Shown: positions 1-6,431, counted from the first letter of the stretch. The stretch: DNA of 6,599 bases from CAYLNM01 sp964385045 (GCA_964385045.1 CAYLNM010000202.1:1-6599), one strand, 5' to 3'. The notes: generated from the sequence alone by a model not told the origin. Translations and numbers: made by a program.

Positions 1-1
1 C

Positions 2-352
2 GCGGCGGTCGCGCGGTCGCTGCGGAGCGAGGCGGCGCGGGCCGCGGGCGCGGCCGCGGGCGCGGACGGCGGCGACGACGCGGGGGCCGCCGACCCGGCC
101 GGGGCCGCGGCGCGGACCGCCCACGAGACCGGGGCCGCGGTCGACGCGGCGGTGCTGCAGGTGCTGGTGCTGGAGCTGCAGGGGCGCGACGAGGCGGTCA
201 TCTCGCGGGTGCTGGAGCGGACGCTCGGCGGCGGGCGGGCCGCCGCCGCGACCGCGCCGCTCGTCCCGGGCGACGTCGCCGCCGCCCGGCGACGCCTCGA
301 CGACGTGCGGGAGCGGTTCGACGGCGCGATGGCGGCGGAGGTGGGGCGATGA
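2..352 (+). CDS. C-terminal part of an Ala-rich protein upstream of a DUF3482 GTPase (possible DUF2868 partner)
   Basis: Only the last 116 codons are in the window; the frame is open from base 2 and the start lies upstream. The visible part begins with a very Ala/Gly/Asp-rich stretch (about residues 14-45), then a more ordered segment containing VLQVLVLELQGRDEAVISRV, then a charged C-terminal helix-like tail with RRRLDDVRERF. No catalytic motif is visible. The stop TGA overlaps the ATG of the next gene as ATGA (349-352), which points to one mRNA and translational coupling. In proteobacterial genomes, DUF3482 GTPases often follow a gene for a DUF2868 membrane protein, so this could be the tail of such a protein. 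That is inference from position alone, because the visible residues do not show a signature I can match. A short internal ATG at 152 is not needed as a start. The reading frame is well supported; the function is not. Confidence 0.7.
   Translation, partial: AAVARSLRSEAARAAGAAAGADGGDDAGAADPAGAAARTAHETGAAVDAAVLQVLVLELQGRDEAVISRVLERTLGGGRAAAATAPLVPGDVAAARRRLDDVRERFDGAMAAEVGR
337..341 (+). promoter_or_regulatory. Shine-Dalgarno site of the GTPase gene
   Basis: GGAGG lies 7 bases before the ATG at 349, inside the last codons of the upstream gene. It fixes the start of the GTPase and supports independent or coupled re-initiation at the overlapping stop/start. Confidence 0.75.
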
Positions 353-1956
353 GCGGCGAGGCGCGCCCGGTGCCCGGCGGCGAGGGCCTGCCGCGCATCG
401 CGGTGGTCGGGCACACCAACACCGGCAAGACGTCGCTGATGCGGACGCTGCTGCGCGACGAGCGGTTCGGCGAGGTCGACGATCGTCCCGCGGTCACGAC
501 CGGGGTCGACGTCGCGGTGATCACGGTCCGGGGCCGGGACCTGCTGGAGCTTGCCGACACCCCGGGCCTCGAGGACTCCGTCGGCCTGCTCGAGCGGCTC
601 GAGTCGGCGCGGCGGCCCGGCGAGGACGGCGTCGACACGCTGCGCCGGGTGCTGGAGGAGCCGGACTGCGCCCCGGGAGCCCGATTCAGCCAGGAGGCGA
701 CGGCGCTGCGGGCCGTGCTGCGATCCGACGCGATGCTCTACGTCGTCGACGCCCGCGATCCGGTGCGGGCGCGGCACCGCGACGAGCTCACCATCCTCGG
801 CTGGTGCGCACGACCGGTGGTGCCGGTGCTGAACTTCACGGCCGAGCCGGACACGTACGCGGGCGCCTGGCGGGAGCAGCTGCGGCGGGTGAACATGCAC
901 GCCACCGCGACCTTCGACACCGTCGTCTACGACGCCGCGGGGGAACGGCGGCTGTTCGAGAAGCTGCGGTCGCTGCTGCACGAGTCGGCGCCCGCGATCG
1001 ACGCGGTCGCCGAGGCCCGCTGGGCCGAGCGGGGCGAGCTCGCCCGGGCCGCGGCCCGCATCACGGCCGAGCTGCTGGTGGACGTGGCCGCGTTCGCGGT
1101 GCGGGTGCCGGCGGAGGAGCATCGGCGGCTGCTCACGGGACGGGCCGCCGGTCGTCCCGCGGCCACGCCGTGGCTCGACCGCCTGCGGGAGTCGGTGCGG
1201 CGACGCGAGGCCCTCGCGACGCGGCAGATGCTGGGCCGCTTCCGCTTCGAGGCGGCGACGGTGGACGTGCCCGAGCTCACGCTGCGCGACGGACGCTGGG
1301 GTCTCGACGTCTTCGCGCCCGAGGCGGTCAAGCGATGGGGTGGGCGCGCGGGCGGAGCGGCGGCGGCCGGGGCCGCGGTGGGCCTCGGGCTCGATGCCGC
1401 GGTCGGTGGCCTGAGCGGCGGCGCGGGAGCGGCGACGGGCGCGCTGGTGGGCGGCTCGATCGCGCTGGCGAGAACGCACGGCCGGCGGCTGCTCGAGCGG
1501 TTCCGCGGCAACACCGAGCTCCGGGTCGACGACGCGACGCTCGCCCGCCTCGCCGCGCGGCAGCTCGAGCTCGCCGCCGCGCTGCTGCACCGCGGCCACG
1601 CGGCGGTCGGGCCCGTCCGGGCGACGGCGGGCGGCGGGGGCGACGTGGGTGGCGGCGGTTCCGCCGCGGGCGGCGGGGGCACGGCCGAGACCGCGCCGGC
1701 CATTCCGCGGACCCTCGATCGCGGCGCGGTGGCGTGGCTGTCGCGGGCCCGCTCCCATCCGCACTGGGCCGAGGACATGGAGTGGCCCGATCCGGACGGT
1801 CCCGACGCGGTCCGGGTGCCGCCGGGCTCCGAGCGGCCCGGCCCGATCGCCCTCGGCGGCATGCCCGATGCCCGGCGGGACGAGGCGGTCCGAGGGGTGG
1901 GTGAGGTGCTCGAGCCGCTGCTTCGGCCCGTCGCCGGCGTCGACCGCGGCCCCTGA
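349..1956 (+). CDS. P-loop GTPase with C-terminal DUF3482-type domain
   Basis: Predicted GTP-binding protein of 535 residues. The N-terminal G domain has a Walker A/G1 motif GHTNTGKTS (21-29), Thr candidates for G2 at 50-51, and G3 DTPG (70-73). The usual G4 NKxD is absent: after strand VVPVL comes NF (162-163). As I recall, this NF substitution is usual in the DUF3482 family, so it does not suggest a dead enzyme. Other matches to the family are FDTV (189-192), GERRLFEKL (198-206), a Gly/Ala-rich hydrophobic hairpin-like segment (about 333-369) that could insert into or lie on a membrane, RGHAAVG (415-421) and ARSHPHW (467-473). A Gly-rich linker (427-448) separates the last two and may be lineage-specific. 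The start is set by GGAGG 7 bases upstream and by the 4-base overlap with the preceding gene. The cellular role of this family is not established; an Era-like regulatory GTPase working with its upstream neighbour at the membrane is inference. Family call is firm, function is not. Confidence 0.88.
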   Translation: MSGEARPVPGGEGLPRIAVVGHTNTGKTSLMRTLLRDERFGEVDDRPAVTTGVDVAVITVRGRDLLELADTPGLEDSVGLLERLESARRPGEDGVDTLRRVLEEPDCAPGARFSQEATALRAVLRSDAMLYVVDARDPVRARHRDELTILGWCARPVVPVLNFTAEPDTYAGAWREQLRRVNMHATATFDTVVYDAAGERRLFEKLRSLLHESAPAIDAVAEARWAERGELARAAARITAELLVDVAAFAVRVPAEEHRRLLTGRAAGRPAATPWLDRLRESVRRREALATRQMLGRFRFEAATVDVPELTLRDGRWGLDVFAPEAVKRWGGRAGGAAAAGAAVGLGLDAAVGGLSGGAGAATGALVGGSIALARTHGRRLLERFRGNTELRVDDATLARLAARQLELAAALLHRGHAAVGPVRATAGGGGDVGGGGSAAGGGGTAETAPAIPRTLDRGAVAWLSRARSHPHWAEDMEWPDPDGPDAVRVPPGSERPGPIALGGMPDARRDEAVRGVGEVLEPLLRPVAGVDRGP

Positions 1957-2089
1957 GCCCGGGGGTCGCCCCGCCGCGGGACGAACGGCGCGGGGCCCGC
2001 CCCATGGTGGAGAGGCCGGTGGCCGCCGCACGGGGCGCCGGTCGGACCGGGGAAGCCGACCGTCGCAGCGGCGACGGGCCGCGAGAACC

Positions 2090-2118
2090 TTGCCGCCTCC
2101 GCCCGCCCCGGCTATCCT
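2090..2118 (+). promoter_or_regulatory. Sigma-70-type promoter of the tRNA-Val gene
   Basis: TTGCCG (2090-2095) and TATCCT (2113-2118) are separated by exactly 17 bases. They stand out in a very GC-rich stretch and lie 38-66 bases before the mature tRNA end. Transcription would begin near 2125, giving a leader of about 30 bases removed by RNase P. The rest of the gap between the GTPase stop and the tRNA (1957-2089) shows no gene or clear site. Confidence 0.65.
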
Positions 2119-2155
2119 CCGGCATGCGGTCGGGATGAGGATCCGGCCCGAGTTC

Positions 2156-2229
2156 GGCCGTTTAGCTCAGCTGGCTAGAGCGCACGGATCACACCCGTGA
2201 GGTCACTGGTTCGAGTCCAGTAACGGCCA
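2156..2229 (+). tRNA. tRNA-Val(CAC)
   Basis: A complete 74-base cloverleaf. The acceptor stem GGCCGTT (2156-2162) pairs perfectly with AACGGCC (2222-2228), with A2229 as discriminator. The D arm is GCTC/GAGC with a 9-base loop. The anticodon stem CACGG/CCGTG encloses loop ATCACAC, giving anticodon CAC (2190-2192), which reads the valine codon GTG, very common in these genes. The variable loop is 5 bases and the T arm is ACTGG/CCAGT with loop TTCGAGT. The terminal CCA is not encoded: the sequence continues ACG, so CCA must be added by tRNA nucleotidyltransferase. The gene has its own promoter and a terminator-like hairpin and appears to be a single-gene unit. Every stem is fully paired, so a pseudo-tRNA is unlikely. 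Confidence 0.96.
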
Positions 2230-2235
2230 CGTCGC

Positions 2236-2264
2236 ACAGGCCCCCCGCCGCGCGGGGGGCCTGT
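2236..2264 (+). terminator. Terminator-like hairpin of the tRNA-Val unit
   Basis: ACAGGCCCCCCGC (2236-2248) pairs perfectly with GCGGGGGGCCTGT (2252-2264) across a 3-base loop, a 13-bp stem that starts 6 bases after the tRNA end. Only two T residues (2264-2265) close and follow the stem, so it lacks a classic U-tract. In very GC-rich genomes such stems often serve as terminators. Being a perfect palindrome, it could also stop transcription arriving from the minus strand. Confidence 0.7.
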
Positions 2265-2306
2265 TCGTGCGCGACGCCGGGCCTGCTGCTCCGGTCGGTG
2301 GCCGCG

Positions 2307-2562
2307 ACGCCTCCGCGTCCCCGCGCCTCCGCGTCCCCGCGTCCCCGCGTCCCCGCGTCCCCGCGTCCCCGCGTCCCCGCGCCTCCGCGTCCCCGCGCCT
2401 CCGCGCCTCCGCGTCCCCGCGTCCCCGCGTCCCCGCGCCTCTGCGCCCCCGCGCCCCCGCGCCTCCGCGCCCCCGCGTCTCCGCGCCCCCGCGTCTCCGC
2501 GCCCCCGCGTCTCCGCGTCTCCGCGTCTCCGCGTCCCCGCGCCTCCGCGTCCCCGCGTCCAC
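2307..2562. repeat. Octamer tandem array, 32 copies of GCGYCYCC
   Basis: There are 256 bases of an 8-bp unit, in phase from end to end with no insertion or deletion. The units are 13 GCGTCCCC, 6 GCGCCTCC, 5 GCGTCTCC, 5 GCGCCCCC and 3 singletons with one further change (ACGCCTCC at 2307, GCGCCTCT at 2435, GCGTCCAC at 2555). Variation is therefore almost confined to C/T changes at positions 4 and 6. GCGTCCCC dominates the left part (six in a row at 2331-2378), and GCGCCCCC alternates with GCGTCTCC at 2467-2514. Because 8 is not a multiple of 3, all frames stay open and give an 8-residue peptide period (GRGDAGTR-like on the minus strand). These open frames are a by-product of the repeat and not evidence of a gene. 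The array lies between the tRNA hairpin and the 3' end of the minus-strand gene. Confidence 0.97.
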
Positions 2563-2677
2563 CGCGGCCGGGCGGAGGAGGCGTCGTGGACCCCCGCGCG
2601 GCCGTCGACGTCGACGTGCCCGTCCCGCGGCTCGGTCCGGCTCCGGTGATGCCGGCCTCGCACGGCGCCCCGCCGAC

Positions 2678-2696
2678 CGTGAGGTGTCGCCTCACG
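2678..2696 (-). terminator. Possible terminator hairpin overlapping the stop of the 222-residue gene
   Basis: On the minus strand CGTGAGG (2696-2690) pairs with CCTCACG (2684-2678) over a 5-base loop. The stem includes the TGA stop codon (2694-2692). There is no T-run after it, so it is at best a weak or structure-only terminator. The 115 bases between it and the octamer array show no gene. Confidence 0.35.
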
Positions 2697-3360
2697 CTGC
2701 GGCGGCCGTCGGCTCGGCCTCGGCCACCTCCGCCGCGAAGGCCTTCACCCTTCGATCCCACACCGCCACCACGTCCACGAGGTCGGTGATGCCGCCGCCG
2801 GTCGCGAGGGCCGCGACGAGGTCGAGGAAGGGCGCTTCCACGTCGTCCACGACGCCCTCGCTCCGCAGCCGCTTCACCAGCTCCGGGGCCAGCACGTTCG
2901 CGGTCGCGATCCCGTCGTCGCTCGCCGCCACCGCGTCGCGTCCGTCGATCCAGCCCTCGGCCGTGAGGCTGCTGGTGGGCGAGAAGCGGCACGAGAGGAT
3001 GCCGACGAAGCACGCGGCGCCGGCGTAGACGGCGAGACCGGCCGAGGCGGGGACCGCGGCTCCGGCCGGGACCGGCGAGGAGTCGTCGATCGGCAGCGAG
3101 GTCACGTCGAAGTCGCGGAGCAGCGGCACGAAGTGGCGCGGCCAGTCGTCCGCCCCGGCGGGTGCGTGCGCCTCGAACACGTCGAACATCGCCTGCCGGA
3201 CCGCGAGGATCGCGAGCCCGTGGGCGAACGACGCGTGGTCGCGCAGCAGGCCGGCCCCCGCGGCGGTGGCACCGCTCGTGCGCGACATGGAGCGGGCATG
3301 GTCGTCGAGGCGGGCGAGGAGCTGCCGGAGGTTCGAGAGGATGAAACGGGTGTCGGCCAT
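2692..3360 (-). CDS. Hypothetical protein, 222 residues, family not recognised
   Basis: I do not recognise this protein. It starts MADTRFILSN, looks mainly helical at the N-terminus (about 5-60), has an acidic/proline-rich loop DVTSLPIDDSSPVPAG (85-100), and a moderately hydrophobic Ala/Gly stretch (101-123) containing Cys117, with Cys124 just after. The segment is too small-residue-rich to call a clear membrane helix. A tract with FLDLVAALATGGG, DLVDVVAVWDRR and an Ala/Glu tail ends the chain. There is no signal peptide, so a cytosolic protein is likely. The start at 3360 is chosen because GAGGA lies 7 bases upstream; the open frame continues much further upstream, but that extension is Arg-rich shadow sequence. 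It is convergent with the tRNA-Val unit and divergent from the transglutaminase-esterase gene. Balanced residue use and the good ribosome site support a real gene. Confidence 0.8.
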   Translation of the reverse strand: MADTRFILSNLRQLLARLDDHARSMSRTSGATAAGAGLLRDHASFAHGLAILAVRQAMFDVFEAHAPAGADDWPRHFVPLLRDFDVTSLPIDDSSPVPAGAAVPASAGLAVYAGAACFVGILSCRFSPTSSLTAEGWIDGRDAVAASDDGIATANVLAPELVKRLRSEGVVDDVEAPFLDLVAALATGGGITDLVDVVAVWDRRVKAFAAEVAEAEPTAAAA

Positions 3361-3367
3361 GTCGGGG

Positions 3368-3372
3368 TCCTC
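3368..3372 (-). promoter_or_regulatory. Shine-Dalgarno site of the 222-residue gene
   Basis: The minus strand reads GAGGA then 7 bases (CCCCGAC) then ATG at 3360. It decides the start against the longer open frame that continues upstream. Confidence 0.7.
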
Positions 3373-3437
3373 GTGCCGGCGGCGGAGCCCGGGTCTCCGG
3401 GCGAACGCCGTCCTGCGTGCGGAAGCGGGGGCTGGGG

Positions 3438-3453
3438 TGCGTCGGATGACGCA
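3438..3453. promoter_or_regulatory. Inverted repeat, possible operator
   Basis: TGCGTC (3438-3443) and GACGCA (3448-3453) form a perfect 6-4-6 inverted repeat around GGAT. It is flanked by direct copies of GGGGTGC (3434-3440 and 3455-3461). It sits 78 bases upstream of the minus-strand gene and 210 bases upstream of the plus-strand gene. A dimeric regulator site is possible, but a 6-bp arm can arise by chance at this base composition. Confidence 0.3.
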
Positions 3454-3650
3454 TGGGGTGCCGGCCGCTCGCGACGCCCGGCGTGCCCGGTCGCCCCCGC
3501 CGGCCCCGTCGTCGAGCGGATCGAGGAGACGATGCCCGCGGGCCGCCGGCGAGCGGTCGCCGCACGCGGCACCACCGGTCACCTCGCCGGAGCCCGCGGG
3601 ACCCGCAGTCTTCGCCCGGTCGACCGTGGCGGCCGCCGCGGGCTCGCCAG

Positions 3651-3656
3651 TAGCAT
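3651..3656 (+). promoter_or_regulatory. -10-like box TAGCAT directly before the transglutaminase-esterase gene
   Basis: TAGCAT fits the TANNNT pattern and ends 6 bases before the ATG at 3663, so transcription would begin at or next to the A of the start codon. No Shine-Dalgarno sequence precedes this ATG and no good -35 is seen at 17 bases. The TAG of the box is also the in-frame stop that limits the coding region upstream. The two observations together suggest a leaderless message. Confidence 0.4.
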
Positions 3657-3662
3657 CAGCAC

Positions 3663-6431
3663 ATGCGCACCACCCGTCTTCCCGGACGCCCCGGCGGCTC
3701 CCGATCCGCCCGCCGTCCGGCCACGCATCGACTCGTCGCCTTCCTCGCTCCCGTGCTGGCCCCGTTCCTCGGGTCGGTACCGCCGGCCGGAGCCGTCCCG
3801 GGCACGGTCTCGGCTCCCGCGCACGCCGCCGGCGGAGCCGAAGTCGGCCTCGACGCGGTCGCGTTCGTCGCCTCCGGGGCGGGCGCCGCTGCGGCCGCTC
3901 CCGTCCCCGACACGCTGGCCGCCGCCCCCGCCGCCCCCGCCGCCGACGACGTCGCCCCCGGCTCGACCGTGCTCGACCCGGCCGTGGTGCTGGCGGACGC
4001 CCCGGCGGCCCACCGCCCGGCGCTCGCATTCCTGCTCGAGCACATGCCGGAGCGCGACCGCCGGGACGTGAGCGCCGAGTACCTGCACCGGCACGTTGCC
4101 GCCCGCCTCGAGGCCCGCGACCGGGCTCCGTGGGGCGACGCGCTGCCCGAGCACCTGTTCCACAACGACGTCCTGCCCTACGCCTCGGCGAGCGAGCGGC
4201 GGACCCGCCCGGGCGCCGACTTCGTCGAGCTGTGCCGCCGGCTGACCGCCGAGGCCCGCACGCCCGGCGAGGCCGCCCTCGCCCTCAACGCGGGACTGTT
4301 CCGCGAGCTGGGCGTGCGATACTCGACCTCGCGCCGGGCGCCGGATCAGTGCACGGTGGAGACGGCCGAGCTCGGCGTCGCCACGTGCACCGGACTCTCG
4401 ATCATGCTCGTCGAGGCCTGCCGCACCGTCGCGGTGCCCGCCCGGCTCGCCGGCGTCGCCTCCTGGGCCGACGACCGGGGCAATCACACGTGGGTCGAGG
4501 TCTGGGACGGCGAGCGGTGGCGGTTCCTCGGGGCGGCCGAGCCGGACGGCCGCGGGCTCGACCACGCCTGGTTCACCGGCGACGCGGCCCGGGCGGTGCC
4601 GGGCCACCCGCGGTACGCGGTCGTGGCCACGAGCTGGGCCGCCACCGACCGGCACTTCCCGATGGTGTGGGCCCCGCGCGACCGCAGCGTGCCCGGGGTC
4701 GACGTCACGCGCCGGTACCTGCGATCGGACGACGCCGGCGACCCGGAGACGGTGCGGCTCATGATCCGGACGGTCGACGACGCCGGCCGCCGCGTGCCGG
4801 CCGAGGTCACGGTGCAGGGCGAGGGCCTCGCGGGCGGGGGCGGGGAGGCCGGCCGCGCGACCCTCACCACGCTCGGCCCCGAGGCGGACATGCACCGGCA
4901 CGCCGAGCTCGCGGTCGCCCCCGGTGGCGTGCTGCGACTCGTCGCCCGTGCCGCCGACGGCCGCACCGCGGAGGCGACGCTCGATCTCTCGACCGCGGCC
5001 CAGGGCGAGACGCGGCTGGTCACCCTCGACCTCGGCCCGGCGCCGGCGGCGACCGACGAGGGGGCCGCCGACGCGGGGGCGGGCGCGGCGGCGGGTACCG
5101 CCGCGGACGACGCGGAGAAGGACGCCGCGGCGGGCGGGCTCGACGCCGCCGAGCGCACCATGGCCCGGGCGTGGCTCGACGCCTTCTTCGCCGCCGATCC
5201 CGACACGCGGGCGCGGCTTGCCGCCTCGGAGCACCCGCTCGACGACCGGCTCCGCACCGCGGCCGGCGACGCGGCGCTGCGGGCGATCGCCTTCGAGGCG
5301 TGGCGGGCGGCCCCGATCCACGAGGCCACCCGGCAGGACGTCGCCGAGCGGCGGGTGCGGGCCGGCGGCCACGAGAGTCCGTACACCGTCCGGACCGTGG
5401 GCGAGCGTCCGGAGGCCGGCTGGGGCCTCGTGATCGCGATGCACGGCGGCGGCGGCGTGCCCACGCCCGTCAACGACCGACAGTGGGAGGTCATGCAGCG
5501 CTACTACCGCGACCAGCCGGACGCCCCCGGCTACCTGTACCTCGCGCTGCGGGCCCCGACCGATGCGTGGAACGGCTTCTACACCGACTACGTCTACCCG
5601 CTGATCGAGCAGCTCGTGGCCCAGCTGATCGTGCACGCGGACGTGGACCCCGACCGCGTCTACGCCATCGGCTACTCGCACGGCGGCTACGGCGCGTACG
5701 CGATCGGCCCCAAGATGCCGGACCGCTTCGCCGCCGTGCACTCGTCGGCCGCCGCCGCCACCGACGGCGAGACCGCGGCCGAGACGCTCCTCAACCTGCG
5801 CTTCACCGCCATGGTCGGCGAGCTGGACACCGCCTTCGGGCGGGTCGGGCGCAATCGGGCCTTCCGTGGGCGGGTCGAGCGCCTGCGGGCGGCCCACGGC
5901 GGCGAGGCCGCCTTCCCGGTGCGGATCATCGAGATCGAGGGCAACGGGCACACCGGGCTGCCGGACCGCGACTGGCTCTCGGAGATGCTGCCCCACGTCC
6001 GCGACGCGGTGCCCCACGAGCTGTGGTGGCGCCAGACCGACGGCGTGGTGCGGAGCCACTGGTGGATGGTGGACGAGGCGCCGCGGAAGGGCCGCGTGGT
6101 GCGGGCCCGCATCGACGGGAACGCCGTCGAGCTGCGGGGCGACGTCGCGGACTCGCTCGAGCTGCGGCTCGACGCCCGCCATCTCGATCTCTCGCGGCCG
6201 ATCCGCCTGCGCGTGATCGCGGACGTGGAGCCCTCGGGGGGCGACGAGACGACGAGCACCGAGGACGCCGCGGCCAAGGAGCCGGAGACGGTCGAACGGT
6301 CGGTCGCCGTCCGGCCGCGGCTGGGCACGCTCGCCGCCACGCTGCTGGACCGCCGGGATCCGGCGCTCGCGGCCACGGTGACCATTCGGCCGGCGGACGT
6401 CCTTGCGGCGCGGGAGACGCCGGAGGGCTGA
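3663..6431 (+). CDS. Predicted secreted transglutaminase-like / esterase-type alpha/beta hydrolase fusion
   Basis: 922 residues. A signal peptide is likely: Arg-rich start, hydrophobic core about 24-37 (LVAFLAPVLAPFLG) and cleavage after AGA (42-44) or AHA (53-55). A low-complexity Ala/Pro stretch follows. Residues about 115-320 form a transglutaminase-like domain with NDVLPYA, catalytic Cys242 in TCTGLS, His275 in GNHTWVEVWD and an acidic partner at Glu293 or Asp295 in GAAEPD. Residues 362-455 look like an all-beta, carboxypeptidase-regulatory-like domain. An Ala/Asp linker (460-495) leads to a helical segment and then an alpha/beta hydrolase (about 570-775): oxyanion HGGGG (594-598), nucleophile Ser672 in GYSHGGYG, Asp722 in GELD and His763 in GNGHTG. 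This resembles esterase/PHB-depolymerase or prolyl-oligopeptidase-type hydrolases. The tail (785-922) is probably beta-rich and ends with a repeat-free accessory module. Likely roles are peptide or ester cleavage outside the cytoplasm; the substrate is unknown. An in-frame TAG at 3651 excludes an earlier start. Confidence 0.9.
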   Translation: MRTTRLPGRPGGSRSARRPATHRLVAFLAPVLAPFLGSVPPAGAVPGTVSAPAHAAGGAEVGLDAVAFVASGAGAAAAAPVPDTLAAAPAAPAADDVAPGSTVLDPAVVLADAPAAHRPALAFLLEHMPERDRRDVSAEYLHRHVAARLEARDRAPWGDALPEHLFHNDVLPYASASERRTRPGADFVELCRRLTAEARTPGEAALALNAGLFRELGVRYSTSRRAPDQCTVETAELGVATCTGLSIMLVEACRTVAVPARLAGVASWADDRGNHTWVEVWDGERWRFLGAAEPDGRGLDHAWFTGDAARAVPGHPRYAVVATSWAATDRHFPMVWAPRDRSVPGVDVTRRYLRSDDAGDPETVRLMIRTVDDAGRRVPAEVTVQGEGLAGGGGEAGRATLTTLGPEADMHRHAELAVAPGGVLRLVARAADGRTAEATLDLSTAAQGETRLVTLDLGPAPAATDEGAADAGAGAAAGTAADDAEKDAAAGGLDAAERTMARAWLDAFFAADPDTRARLAASEHPLDDRLRTAAGDAALRAIAFEAWRAAPIHEATRQDVAERRVRAGGHESPYTVRTVGERPEAGWGLVIAMHGGGGVPTPVNDRQWEVMQRYYRDQPDAPGYLYLALRAPTDAWNGFYTDYVYPLIEQLVAQLIVHADVDPDRVYAIGYSHGGYGAYAIGPKMPDRFAAVHSSAAAATDGETAAETLLNLRFTAMVGELDTAFGRVGRNRAFRGRVERLRAAHGGEAAFPVRIIEIEGNGHTGLPDRDWLSEMLPHVRDAVPHELWWRQTDGVVRSHWWMVDEAPRKGRVVRARIDGNAVELRGDVADSLELRLDARHLDLSRPIRLRVIADVEPSGGDETTSTEDAAAKEPETVERSVAVRPRLGTLAATLLDRRDPALAATVTIRPADVLAARETPEG

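Larger units (their letters stand above)
3361..3662. other. Divergent intergenic region
   Basis: This stretch of 302 bases separates two genes transcribed away from each other, so it should hold both promoters. Open frames that cross it are Arg/Pro-rich shadows with no ribosome site. Visible items are the ribosome site of the minus-strand gene, an inverted repeat at 3438-3453 and a -10-like box at 3651. I found no convincing -35/-10 pair for the minus-strand gene. Confidence 0.6.

Noticed and set aside
832..837. Loss of G4 (NKxD) as a sign that the GTPase is a pseudogene
   Set aside because: The frame is intact over 535 codons, G1 and G3 are sound, and NF at this place is, as recalled, normal for the DUF3482 family.
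927..1862. 311-codon minus-strand open frame opposite the GTPase
   Set aside because: Ser/Arg/Pro/Ala-rich shadow with no motif, fully covered by the conserved GTPase on the plus strand.
1944..1979. CCGCGGC/GCCGCGG hairpin around the GTPase stop codon as a terminator
   Set aside because: The loop is 22 bases, there is no T-run, and such 7-base GC palindromes are expected often at this base composition.
2156..2229. tRNA-Val as an integration site with a duplicated 3' end
   Set aside because: I saw no second copy of the tRNA 3' end in the window and no integrase or phage-like gene nearby.
2307..2562. CRISPR array
   Set aside because: Units are 8 bp and directly adjacent, with no unique spacers and no cas genes nearby. 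It is a simple tandem repeat.
2189..3565. Long minus-strand open frame (458 codons) rich in GRGDAGTR-like peptide repeats
   Set aside because: It reads through the octamer array and antisense across the tRNA end and overlaps the better supported 222-residue gene in another frame. The peptide repeat follows arithmetically from an 8-bp unit, and there is no supported start.
3361..4029. N-terminal extension of the 222-residue gene
   Set aside because: The extra sequence is Arg/Pro/Gly-rich, runs antisense into the signal peptide region of the fusion gene, and ignores the good ribosome site before 3360.
3579..6182. 867-codon minus-strand open frame opposite the fusion gene
   Set aside because: It is a GC-skew shadow: composition is Arg/Gly/Val/His-rich with no domain, whereas the plus strand shows two catalytic domains in order.
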